The position numbers and the translations under genes were made by a program. A DNA stretch of 64,000 bases. Source: Leucobacter sp042726155. GTDB taxonomy: Bacteria > Actinomycetota > Actinomycetes > Actinomycetales > Microbacteriaceae. Shown here in pieces: positions 25,007-32,814 of this stretch. The stretch is from NCBI RefSeq assembly GCF_042726155.1, contig NZ_JBHXHV010000001.1, positions 806,001 through 870,000 on the forward strand, in the 5' to 3' direction. Positions within the stretch are counted from its first letter, which is position 1. Every line of letters begins with the position of its first letter. The notes beneath the pieces are model-generated. The model was not told the origin of the DNA. It did not search any database and saw nothing but the letters and a program-made list of their open reading frames with translations.

Positions 25007-25012
25007 GAGTGG

Positions 25013-25990
25013 GTGACGAATTCCCCCGCCGTTCCCGCCGTTCCAGCCGTGCTGCCCGCCCAGGGCGCCATTCTGCTCGTTGACAAAGCGGAGGGCTGGA
25101 CGAGCCACGACGTCGTCGCGAAGTCGCGTCGCGCGCTCGGAACCCGCAAGGTAGGGCACGCGGGCACGCTCGACCCGATGGCGACCGGCCTGCTCGTGCT
25201 CGGCGCTGGCCCTTCGACGCGCCTGCTGACGCACCTCGTCGGGCTCGACAAGACCTACCTCACGACGATCCGGCTCGGATCGGCGACGGTCACCGACGAT
25301 CGCGAGGGCGACCGCATCAGCACGGCCGACCCCGCCGCTGTCGAGGCGCTTACCGACGACCGCATTGCGCGCGCCGCCGCTGAGCTCACCGGTGCGATCG
25401 AACAGGCGCCAAGCGCCGTGAGCGCAATTAAGGTCGACGGCCAGCGTGCCTACGACCGTGTGCGCGCGGGCGAGACGGTCGAACTCAAAAAGCGTCCGGT
25501 GACGGTGTACGCCTTCGAACTCGGAGAACTGGTGCGCACGACCGACGCAGACGGTGCCCCCGTTGTGGATATCGAGGCAACGGTGCGGTGCTCGACGGGA
25601 ACCTACATTCGGGCGCTCGCGCGGGATCTCGGGGCCGCTCTCGGGGTCGGCGGTCACTTGACGGCACTGCGTCGCACTCGCGTCGGCCCGTTCGATGTCG
25701 CTGATGCCGTCGAAACGGCCGCGCTCGCACAGGGTGACCCACTGCCGCTCCTCGCGCCGACCGTCGTCGCCACCACGCTGTTTCCGCGCCTTGATCTGAC
25801 GGCTGAGCAGGCCGTTGATCTCGGAAATGGCAAGAAACTCGAGTTCACTGAGGCTGGTGACGCGGTGCCCGACGCTCCGCTGGTCGCGGCGATCGCCCCG
25901 GATGAGCGTCTCGTCGGCCTCGTTGAACTGCGACGTGGCCGCGCGCGCGTTGTCACGAACTTTCCGGTGGCCACGGAGCCGAGCGCATGA
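25013..25990 (+). CDS. truB: tRNA pseudouridine(55) synthase
   Basis: 325 residues. TruB makes pseudouridine 55 in the T-loop of tRNAs. Catalytic Asp54 lies in KVGHAGTLDPMATGLL; the conserved tyrosine is in KVDGQRAYDRVRAG and the later motif in VRCSTGTYIRALARDLG. The C-terminal part forms a PUA-like domain. The first ~18 residues are Pro/Val/Ala-rich and add to the normal length. The leaderless -10 box supports the GTG start. It is normally next to rbfA, but here ~3.8 kb separates them. Overlaps the next gene by 4 bases. Confidence 0.95.
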   Translation: MTNSPAVPAVPAVLPAQGAILLVDKAEGWTSHDVVAKSRRALGTRKVGHAGTLDPMATGLLVLGAGPSTRLLTHLVGLDKTYLTTIRLGSATVTDDREGDRISTADPAAVEALTDDRIARAAAELTGAIEQAPSAVSAIKVDGQRAYDRVRAGETVELKKRPVTVYAFELGELVRTTDADGAPVVDIEATVRCSTGTYIRALARDLGAALGVGGHLTALRRTRVGPFDVADAVETAALAQGDPLPLLAPTVVATTLFPRLDLTAEQAVDLGNGKKLEFTEAGDAVPDAPLVAAIAPDERLVGLVELRRGRARVVTNFPVATEPSA

Positions 25991-26343
25991 TCCTCTGGTT
26001 TGCGGTCGCGGTGATCGCGTTGGCGCTTGTCGCGGCGGTGCTGTGTTTGGTCGAGGGGCTGCGGAAGCGCGCCCCCAACGACTACACGATGGGCGCAACG
26101 CTCGTGATCGCGTTGCTGCTCGTCGTCCAGGTCGTCGTGTCGATCGTCGCGCCGATCTCTGGAAATCTGCCCGTGGGCGATCCGCTCGAATTTTGGATGT
26201 ATTTGATCGTGGCACTGCTGCTCGCGGTGGGCGCTGGCTTTTGGGCACTGGTCGATCGCACGCGCTGGGCAAACCTCGTGCTCGCGGTAGTGCACCTCTC
26301 GGTCGCGGTCATGACGTATCGCATGCTCGTCATCTGGGGATGA
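25987..26343 (+). CDS. Small integral membrane protein
   Basis: 118 residues with four predicted membrane helices (about 2-22, 34-54, 67-88 and 94-114) and almost no loops. I do not recognise a named family. ATGA overlap with truB means it is translationally coupled. Its topology resembles small four-helix membrane proteins of unknown function in Microbacteriaceae. Confidence 0.75.
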   Translation: MILWFAVAVIALALVAAVLCLVEGLRKRAPNDYTMGATLVIALLLVVQVVVSIVAPISGNLPVGDPLEFWMYLIVALLLAVGAGFWALVDRTRWANLVLAVVHLSVAVMTYRMLVIWG

Positions 26344-26435
26344 GTCCCCGGGGCTGTGCATACGATGAAGCGCACCCTTGGGTGAGCAATATCTGTCGTT
26401 TCGGGCACAGTTCCGACACGCCAGCGTGTCCTCCA

Positions 26436-26456
26436 CCCTCAATACGTTATTGAGGG
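26436..26456 (+). terminator. Hairpin with short T tract after the truB operon
   Basis: Perfect 9-bp stem CCCTCAATA/TATTGAGGG, 3-base loop, followed by TTTA. Low GC relative to its surroundings. Confidence 0.65.
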
Positions 26457-26471
26457 TTTAGACTCCTCAGC

Positions 26472-26502
26472 TTGACTTGAGCGAATCACAACGGTGTAAT
26501 TA
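26472..26502 (+). promoter_or_regulatory. Candidate whiB promoter
   Basis: TTGACT (26472-26477), 17 bases, TGTAAT (26495-26500), with an overlapping TAATTA. The leader is ~50 bases and contains GAAGGGAC before the start codon. Confidence 0.55.
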
Positions 26503-26554
26503 TGTGAGCGCGGTTGCGAACACGGGCCGCTGAAGTCGAGGAAGGGACGGTACG

Positions 26555-26866
26555 TTGAGCGATACTTCGCACACGCCGGTACCCGGCAACTGGTTCGTTG
26601 ATCCGGTATTTCTCGGCACCCCCGGGATCCGACGCGACGAGGAAGAGGCGCTCTCGTGGCAGACCGACGCCCTCTGCGCGCAAACTGACCCCGAGGCATT
26701 CTTCCCCGAAAAGGGCGGATCGACCCGCGAGGCGAAGCGCATTTGCGACGGCTGTGAAGTGCGGTCTGACTGCCTGGAGTACGCCCTCGAGAATGATGAG
26801 CGTTTCGGTATCTGGGGCGGTCTCTCGGAACGCGAGCGTCGCAAGCTGCGTCGCGAAGCGATCTGA
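26555..26866 (+). CDS. whiB: WhiB-family iron-sulfur regulator (WhiB2/WhmD-like)
   Basis: 103 residues from a TTG start behind GAAGGGAC. The four cluster cysteines are Cys41, Cys64, Cys67 and Cys73 (C-x22-C-x2-C-x5-C). The turn GIWGG (85-89) and a basic C-terminus (SERERRKLRREA) follow. WhiB proteins bind a [4Fe-4S] cluster and the primary sigma factor. This member resembles WhmD/WhiB2, which controls septation; the neighbours (giant glycosyltransferase, DUF5719, zincin-like, mtrAB-lpqB) fit the conserved WhiB2 context. Confidence 0.92.
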   Translation: MSDTSHTPVPGNWFVDPVFLGTPGIRRDEEEALSWQTDALCAQTDPEAFFPEKGGSTREAKRICDGCEVRSDCLEYALENDERFGIWGGLSERERRKLRREAI

Positions 26867-26909
26867 TCAAACCGCGGCTTGCCTCCGAGCTGCGCACATC
26901 TCTCGCACC

Positions 26910-26915
26910 TAGACT
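26910..26915 (+). promoter_or_regulatory. -10 box (TAGACT), leaderless glycosyltransferase
   Basis: Ends six bases before the GTG at 26922; the same box occurs before 31557. Confidence 0.5.
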
Positions 26916-26921
26916 TGCCGG

Positions 26922-29900
26922 GTGATGCGCACCCGAGTTACCGCCATTCTGGTCGCCCAGCGGGGCGGAGACTGGCTCGATCAAACCATCGCCGGCATTA
27001 CCGGCCAAACGCTGACGCCCGCGAATATTATCGCGGTGAACAACGGCGGCGCTGACGACGTCAGCGAGCAGCTGCTGTCGAGTGGTGCCGAGCGAGTTGT
27101 GGGCGTGCCTTCGCGTGTTTCGTTCGGTCAAGCGGTCGCCAGGGCAGTCGACACCCTCGCTCCGGCGGGCGAGTCCACCGACGAGTGGATATGGCTACTC
27201 AGTGAAGACTCCTGCCCCGAACCGGAGGCGCTTGAGCGCATCGTGAACAGCGTGCAGCGCTCACCATCGGTGGTCGTTGCGGGTCCCAAGCTTGTTGACT
27301 GGGACCACCCCGACCGCATCATCGAGCTCGGTCAAAGCCTCACGCGATACGGCTCGCGCTGGACCCTGCGCCGCCAGGAGCTCGATCAGCAGCAGTACGA
27401 CCACATGCAAGACGTGCTCGGCGTCGGCCCGGTCGGCATGCTCGTGCGGCGCGATATCTGGGAGCAGCTCGGCGGCTTCGACCCCGCGCTTCCCGTCTAC
27501 GACGATGGCCTCGACTTCTGCGTGCGAGCGCGCCTCGCGGGTCACCGCGTTGAGGTGTCGCCAGCGTCGCGGGTCCGCTTCGCGCAGAGCGGCGTTGCCG
27601 GGCCGCGTATTGACCGCCGCCGTTCGGTGCTGCGCCAAGCGCACCGTCAAGCACGCACCTCTCATCTGCATCGCCGTATTGCGTACGCGCCGGCGATCGT
27701 TGGATTCTTCGCGTGGCTCGGTCTGCCGATCTACGCCGTGCTGCGCGTGCTCTGGGCGCTGATCCGGGAGCAGCCCGGCTACATGCTCGGCGAACTCGTC
27801 GCCACTTTCTCCGTCTTCTTCCGGCCGCACGCCATCATCGCGTCGCGGCGCCGCATCAAGGCGCACTCGACCGCCGGCTGGTCTGCCGTGCGACAGTTGC
27901 GCATCGACCCGAAGAGCGTGCGCACCGCGCGCATGATTGACCGCGAGGCGATTCTCGCGTCGTCGGGGCGGCAGCGTCGCGAAATGCACTTCATTTCGAC
28001 CGGCGGGCTCGCAGTGCTCTCTGCGGCGGCCGTTGCGGCGATTCTGCTCACGTGGTGGGCGTTCTCTCAGACCAGCCTGTTCGGCGGCGGGCTCGCGCCG
28101 CTGAGCCCGCTCGATCAGTTGTGGGCCAATACGCGCCCGGTCAACGGCGTTCCAGCCGATCCATTTACCTGGATGCTCGCACTCATCGGTTCGCTGACGT
28201 TCTGGAATCCCTCCCACGCCGTCGTCCTGCTGATGATCGTGTCGATTCCGCTCACCGCGCTCGGCGCCTGGATCTGGGCCGCGCAGCTCACAGAATCGAA
28301 GGCCGGTCGAGCGCTTCTCGCCCTGGGATTCGCGCTCAGCCCGGTGCTGCTCGGATCGCTCGACGCGGGTCGTCTGCAGACGTTGGTGCTCGCTGTCGTG
28401 CTGCCGTGGCTGTTGCTCGCGGCTTCGCGCTGCCGTGAATCGTGGAGCTGGGCAGGCACGGCGTCGCTGCTCGCCGCCGCCGCTCTCGCGGCCGCGCCGA
28501 TCTTGATTCCCGCCGCCGTCATCATGCTGGTCATCGGCCTCTTTACTACGCTGCGCGGCGTCGCGCGCGTGCTGACGACGGCGCTCGTGCCAGCGATTTT
28601 GTTCGCGCCGAAGATCTTCACGAGCCTCCTCGCTGGTCGCCCGCTCGACATCCTGCTCGATCCGGGTATCAATGCACCATTCGAGCCCGGTTCGACCTGG
28701 CACCTGCTGCTCGGCTTCCCCGAATTCGGGCTTGAGGGCTGGGCCAACATCCTTGACGGCATCGGGCTGGGCGGGCCGCCCGCGACGTTGCTCATTGGCG
28801 TACTCATGCTGCCGATCGCGCTGCTTGCGCTGCTCGGCCTCTTCACCGGCCGCGTCGCGGTGACGCTGCTGCACTCGGTGCTCGGTGGTCTTGGCCTCGC
28901 GACTGCGATCGCCGCGGGTCAGCTGCACCTCACCGCGTCGGGGGATGCGAGCATCGCCGTGTGGACTGGCTCGGGCCTCGCCCTGTACTGGATCGCTTTG
29001 CTCGGCTTGGCGGCGGTCGGCGCGCAGGCGCTGCGCCGCGGGGCCGCGCCGGTCGTGGCCGTCGCGCTCGTCGCCGCGGTCGTCGCCGTCACCCCCGTGG
29101 CCTCCCAGCTGCTGCTCAACCGTGTGCCGTTCGCGTCTGCGACCGCGCAGATGCCCGCGCTCGTGCAGGCCGCGGGCGAGACAGACCCGGGCGTGCGCAC
29201 GCTGGTGATCTCTGCCGAGGGCGACCACGCCGTGCGCGCCGAGCTCGTGACCGGTAGCGGTCTCAGGCTCGACGAGATTCGCACCGCGCTCACGACGCCT
29301 GAAGAGCGGGCCGAGGATCGGCAGATCGCCGAGCTCGTCGCCGGTCTCGCCAGTGTTGGCGGCCCAGACGTCACCGATGCGCTGAGCGAAGCCGGTGTCG
29401 GATTTGTGCTGCTGCCCGCGGGTGGCGACGACCTTGAGCGCTCCGAGCTGCAGCGGGTCTTCGACCAGCACCAGGCGCTCGCGAGCGCCGGTCTGACCGA
29501 CCAGGGCCTGCTCTGGCGTGTGCAGCAGGCCGAAGAGCAAGACGCAGAGACCGGCGATTCTGGCACGCGCCTGGGTGGCACGTCGCTCAGCGGCACGACC
29601 ATCTGGGCTGTGCAGCTCGCGGTGCTGTTCGGTGTGCTGCTGCTCGCACTGCCGACCGCCGAGGTCACGTGGCGCCCCGAGAAGCGGCGCCGACGCCCCT
29701 CGCGTCGCAAATCACGGGCGGATCGCGACCGCGGCGCTGCCCCGGTCGCAGCGCAGGGCCACCAGGGCGCTGCCCAGGTAGCCGAGCAGGGCAATCAGGA
29801 CGCGCAGGGTGTGGCGGCTGAGCCTATTGCGCCCGCTGAGCCTGCCGCCGAGCCGCTTACTGCGTCAGCGGACGAGGCGGACCCGGTTGATCCGGCGCCT

Positions 29901-29960
29901 CGTGTGACTGACGCATCCGAGCCCGCTACTGATGACGAGACGAACGGAGAGCGCCGATGA
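26922..29960 (+). CDS. Large membrane glycosyltransferase (GT2 head, polytopic tail)
   Basis: 1012 residues. Residues 1-~230 form a GT2 catalytic domain (RVTAILVAQRGGDWLDQTIAGI; the acidic LLSEDSCPEP; GGFDPALPVYDDGLDFCVRARLAGH). From ~250 onward there are around a dozen membrane helices with an extracytoplasmic domain, a final helix (VQLAVLFGVLLLALPTAEV) and a cytoplasmic basic then Ala/Glu-rich tail. This gene follows whiB and precedes DUF5719 in many actinobacteria. It probably builds or flips a surface glycan; the substrate is not known. It overlaps the DUF5719 gene by 4 bases, so they likely act together. Confidence 0.88.
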   Translation: MMRTRVTAILVAQRGGDWLDQTIAGITGQTLTPANIIAVNNGGADDVSEQLLSSGAERVVGVPSRVSFGQAVARAVDTLAPAGESTDEWIWLLSEDSCPEPEALERIVNSVQRSPSVVVAGPKLVDWDHPDRIIELGQSLTRYGSRWTLRRQELDQQQYDHMQDVLGVGPVGMLVRRDIWEQLGGFDPALPVYDDGLDFCVRARLAGHRVEVSPASRVRFAQSGVAGPRIDRRRSVLRQAHRQARTSHLHRRIAYAPAIVGFFAWLGLPIYAVLRVLWALIREQPGYMLGELVATFSVFFRPHAIIASRRRIKAHSTAGWSAVRQLRIDPKSVRTARMIDREAILASSGRQRREMHFISTGGLAVLSAAAVAAILLTWWAFSQTSLFGGGLAPLSPLDQLWANTRPVNGVPADPFTWMLALIGSLTFWNPSHAVVLLMIVSIPLTALGAWIWAAQLTESKAGRALLALGFALSPVLLGSLDAGRLQTLVLAVVLPWLLLAASRCRESWSWAGTASLLAAAALAAAPILIPAAVIMLVIGLFTTLRGVARVLTTALVPAILFAPKIFTSLLAGRPLDILLDPGINAPFEPGSTWHLLLGFPEFGLEGWANILDGIGLGGPPATLLIGVLMLPIALLALLGLFTGRVAVTLLHSVLGGLGLATAIAAGQLHLTASGDASIAVWTGSGLALYWIALLGLAAVGAQALRRGAAPVVAVALVAAVVAVTPVASQLLLNRVPFASATAQMPALVQAAGETDPGVRTLVISAEGDHAVRAELVTGSGLRLDEIRTALTTPEERAEDRQIAELVAGLASVGGPDVTDALSEAGVGFVLLPAGGDDLERSELQRVFDQHQALASAGLTDQGLLWRVQQAEEQDAETGDSGTRLGGTSLSGTTIWAVQLAVLFGVLLLALPTAEVTWRPEKRRRRPSRRKSRADRDRGAAPVAAQGHQGAAQVAEQGNQDAQGVAAEPIAPAEPAAEPLTASADEADPVDPAPRVTDASEPATDDETNGERR

Positions 29961-31351
29961 GTGATCATTCACGTCTGCTGCGCGGCGGGGCTCGCGCGGT
30001 CACCGGCCTGCTCGTGGTCGCCGCAGCCGGCGCCGCCGTGTTGTTCGCTGGCACCGTAACGCTGCCAGCGGTCGACCGGAAACCGCTCGCGATGACCGTC
30101 GACACGACGCAAGACACCACTCGGACGCTGGTGTGCGCTGGCTCATTCTCCGAGCTCGGCGCTGACCCGACACGTCCGGGGGTCGCGATCCCGGTCGGCG
30201 ACGCGACGACCGCGATTTCGGGCAAGCCCGCTGGCACTGCGACGCTCACGCGCAGCGAGGGTGGCGGGCTGCCGAGCGTCGTGTTCGCACCGATGGCGAA
30301 GCCGCTCGCGGCAGCGCAGTTCCAGGCGCTCGCAACTGAGAGCGCGCGAGGCGCGGCTGCGAGTAGCTGCGCCGAACCACTGAATGAGCAGTGGCTGCTC
30401 GGTGGCGCGTCGTCGCTCGGCTTCTCGACCACGCTCAGTCTTGGCAACCCCGGCACCGTGCCGGCCACGGTCGCCATCACTGTGTACGACGAGAACGGGG
30501 AGGTCGACGCGGTGCAGACCGCGGGCGTGCTGGTCGCGCCTGGCACGGTGCAGACTGTGTCGCTCAACGGCTACGCACCCGACCGTGACCGCCTCGCCGT
30601 TCGCGTTGAGAGCACGGGCGCACCCATCGCCGCGCACCTCGGTGTCTCGCAGAGCTCCGGGATCGACCCTTTCGGGCTTTCGGGTGTGACCCCGCAGACT
30701 GAGCCGAGCGAATCACTCGTGATCCCCGGCATTGAAAATGCCGACGGCGCCGACCGTGGCCCGAATGATTCCGGCGAGGGCGACGCGTTCCCCGTAGTCG
30801 TGAGGGCGCTCGCGCCCGGCGATACCGCCGGAACCGCGACAGTGACCGCGATCGACAAGAATGGCAAGAGCACCGAGGTTGGGAGCATCAAGCTCGCACC
30901 GAACGCCATCGGCGAGCTCAATGTAGCGACGCTTCCGGCGGGTGCCAATGCACTCGTACTGAACGCGGACGTCCCGATCATTGGCGGTGCGGTCGGCTCG
31001 GCCGACAACACCAAGGAGCACGACTTCGAGTGGTTCGAGCCGGCCCCGGTCATCGCGGCAGACGCGAAGGCCGCGGCGCCGGTGGTCAGCGGCGGACGGC
31101 TCGTTATCGCGAATACCGGCGACGCAGATGCGAAGGTGACGATCGAGAGCGCGAGCGGCAAGGGCAAGACGCAAACCTCTAAAGTCGGTGCCGGGGCAGC
31201 GGTCGTGGTGTCTGCGCCTGCCGACGCGCTGCTCACAAGTTCTGAGCCCATTCACGCGGGTGTGCGGTTCGTCTCGCCGACGGCAATCGCGGGCTACCCG
31301 GTTCTGGCCCCCGACCCGCGCGACGGCACCCTCACGGTCTACCCGCGCTAG
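29957..31351 (+). CDS. DUF5719 family secreted or membrane-anchored protein
   Basis: 464 residues. An N-terminal signal anchor (RAVTGLLVVAAAGAAVLFAGTVTLP) is followed by an extracytoplasmic region of repeated beta-sandwich type: FSTTLSLGNPGTVPATVAITVYDENGEV, then a later similar segment near 375-400. No enzyme motifs are visible. The position after the GT2 giant is conserved in actinobacteria. ATGA overlap with that gene. Function unknown; possibly a partner of the upstream transferase on the outer face. Confidence 0.85.
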   Translation: MSDHSRLLRGGARAVTGLLVVAAAGAAVLFAGTVTLPAVDRKPLAMTVDTTQDTTRTLVCAGSFSELGADPTRPGVAIPVGDATTAISGKPAGTATLTRSEGGGLPSVVFAPMAKPLAAAQFQALATESARGAAASSCAEPLNEQWLLGGASSLGFSTTLSLGNPGTVPATVAITVYDENGEVDAVQTAGVLVAPGTVQTVSLNGYAPDRDRLAVRVESTGAPIAAHLGVSQSSGIDPFGLSGVTPQTEPSESLVIPGIENADGADRGPNDSGEGDAFPVVVRALAPGDTAGTATVTAIDKNGKSTEVGSIKLAPNAIGELNVATLPAGANALVLNADVPIIGGAVGSADNTKEHDFEWFEPAPVIAADAKAAAPVVSGGRLVIANTGDADAKVTIESASGKGKTQTSKVGAGAAVVVSAPADALLTSSEPIHAGVRFVSPTAIAGYPVLAPDPRDGTLTVYPR

Positions 31352-31388
31352 CGCCCCGCGCCCGCTGCCCGCCCGCGCCCGCGGGCGT

Positions 31389-31473
31389 CGCTGAACACGA
31401 GGGTTAGCGCCGAGCGCGAGGGAACTTTCGGCAAGAAACCGTTCGTGCTCGGCGCAACCCCTCGTGTTCAGCG
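31389..31473. repeat. Long imperfect palindrome (intergenic, REP-like)
   Basis: Arms 31389-31415 and 31447-31473 match at 25 of 27 positions, with a 31-base loop containing TTTCGGCAAG. Directly after it lies an 18-bp GC repeat present twice with 21-base period (31470-31487, 31491-31508). Shares the core GCTGAAC(A/G)CG and the TTCGGCAAG word with the palindrome at 36221-36300. It may also end transcription of the DUF5719 operon. Confidence 0.7.
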
Positions 31474-31544
31474 GCGGCGCGGCGCTCAGCAGCGGCGGCG
31501 CGGCGCTCAGCCGCAGCGGCGCGGCGGCCGCGACCGTCGACGCG

Positions 31545-31550
31545 TAGACT
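31545..31550 (+). promoter_or_regulatory. -10 box (TAGACT), leaderless zincin-like gene
   Basis: Ends six bases before the ATG at 31557; no ribosome site. Confidence 0.5.
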
Positions 31551-31556
31551 GGCGGT

Positions 31557-32021
31557 ATGTTCGGACGTCGTCGAGTGCCGCGTGATCCCGCGCCGGTGTC
31601 GCCACAGGTGCCCTCGCGCAGAAGCGCCTCGCGGCACGGTCGGCGGCCAATTCGCTCGTCGATCACCGGGCCGTCGCTCGCTGATCCCGAGAGCCGCCTG
31701 CGGCGCTTTGAGATCGACGCCCGTGCGGCAGTCGCGGTTGTGAACGGTTATCTGCCCGACGAATTGCGCGGCGTGCACTTTGGATTTCAGACGGCTCCGA
31801 CGGGCACGGGCGAGAGCCAGTTGCCGCTCCTCTACACGATTGACAGGCCGTCGAAGAGCATCCTGCTGTATCGCATGCCGATCCAGCGCGCGAAGAGTCT
31901 GCACGTGGACGATGCTGAGCATCGGCGAGCGTTTCTCGAGTACTGCGTGTATCGGGCTGTGTGCGAATATCTCGGCGCGGATCCCTGGGATCTGATTCCC
32001 GGCCGCTTCGAACACTACTGA
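31557..32021 (+). CDS. Zincin-like (metallopeptidase-family) protein lacking HExxH
   Basis: 154 residues. The core (YLPDELRGVHFGFQTAP, LYTIDRPSKSILLYRMPIQRAKSL, YRAVCEYLGADPWDLIPGRFEHY) matches the actinobacterial metallopeptidase-like family found next to whiB2 (Rv3259 type). The helix that carries HExxH in active zincins reads EYCVYRAVCEYLG here, so no zinc site is expected and the protein is probably not a protease. The first ~45 residues are basic and disordered. Its role is unknown. Confidence 0.7.
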   Translation: MFGRRRVPRDPAPVSPQVPSRRSASRHGRRPIRSSITGPSLADPESRLRRFEIDARAAVAVVNGYLPDELRGVHFGFQTAPTGTGESQLPLLYTIDRPSKSILLYRMPIQRAKSLHVDDAEHRRAFLEYCVYRAVCEYLGADPWDLIPGRFEHY

Positions 32022-32110
32022 GCACGGCGCAATCTGCCGAGGGGTGGGCCGCCGCACCGCGGCTCGAACTCCGAGTAAACGCGGCTCCCCGAATCCTGCG
32101 GCTTTCCCGA

Positions 32111-32116
32111 CATAAT
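32111..32116 (+). promoter_or_regulatory. -10 box (CATAAT) of mtrA
   Basis: CATAAT ends seven bases before the mtrA ATG at 32124; leaderless expression is likely. No clear -35. Confidence 0.5.
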
Positions 32117-32123
32117 GGGAACC

Positions 32124-32807
32124 ATGAGCGCGCGCATCTTGGTGGTTGACGACGACAGGGCTCTGGCGGAGATGCTGGGGATGGTGTTGCAGGGAGAGGG
32201 CTTTGCGACCGAGCACTCGGCCGACGGCGCCGAAGCGGTCGAGAAGTTCCGTGAGATGCGCCCAGACCTCGTGCTGCTCGATGTGATGCTGCCGGGTCTC
32301 GACGGCATCGAGGTCGCCGAGAAGATCCGCGCCGAGTCGGGAACTCCGATCATCATGCTCACTGCCCGCACTGACACGCGTGACGTGGTGCGCGGGCTTG
32401 AAGCTGGCGCAGACGATTACGTCGTGAAGCCCTTCAACCCGGCCGAACTCATCGCCCGCATCAGGGCCCGGTTGCGCGAACCGCAGCAAGACAGCGTCGA
32501 ATCACTACGCATCGGCGATCTCACGATCGACGTCTCTGCGCACGAGGTGCGGCGCGGGTCGCAGCCGATCCCGCTCACCCCGCTCGAGTTCGACCTGCTC
32601 GCCATTCTCGCCCGCAAACCACAGCAGGTATTCACGCGCGAGGTGCTGCTCGAAAAGGTCTGGGGCTATCAGTACAAGGCAGACACGCGCCTCGTGAACG
32701 TGCACGTGCAGCGCCTGCGGGCAAAGATCGAGCAGGATCCCGATCGCCCGACCATCGTCACCACGGTGCGCGGCGTCGGCTATCGCGCCGGCACTCCCAT
32801 CGACTAG
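32124..32807 (+). CDS. mtrA: Response regulator MtrA
   Basis: 227 residues, OmpR family. Receiver acidic residues Asp9-Asp10 (ILVVDDDRAL), phospho-acceptor Asp53 (LVLLDVMLPG) and conserved Lys in DDYVVKPFNP. The winged helix has LTPLEFDLLAILARKPQQVFTREVLLEKVWGYQYKADTRLVNVHVQRLRAKIE. MtrA is an essential actinobacterial regulator of cell-wall turnover, division and replication genes. ATG 32124 is used instead of 32115 because it matches the family N-terminus and the leaderless -10. mtrB and lpqB follow directly. Confidence 0.96.
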   Translation: MSARILVVDDDRALAEMLGMVLQGEGFATEHSADGAEAVEKFREMRPDLVLLDVMLPGLDGIEVAEKIRAESGTPIIMLTARTDTRDVVRGLEAGADDYVVKPFNPAELIARIRARLREPQQDSVESLRIGDLTIDVSAHEVRRGSQPIPLTPLEFDLLAILARKPQQVFTREVLLEKVWGYQYKADTRLVNVHVQRLRAKIEQDPDRPTIVTTVRGVGYRAGTPID

Positions 32808-32814
32808 GACTCTG

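Noticed and set aside
27261..29540. 759-codon antisense frame inside the giant glycosyltransferase
   Set aside because: Long antisense frames are expected in high-GC genes; composition is Arg/Glu/Gln-rich with no domain, and the sense frame is clearly coding.
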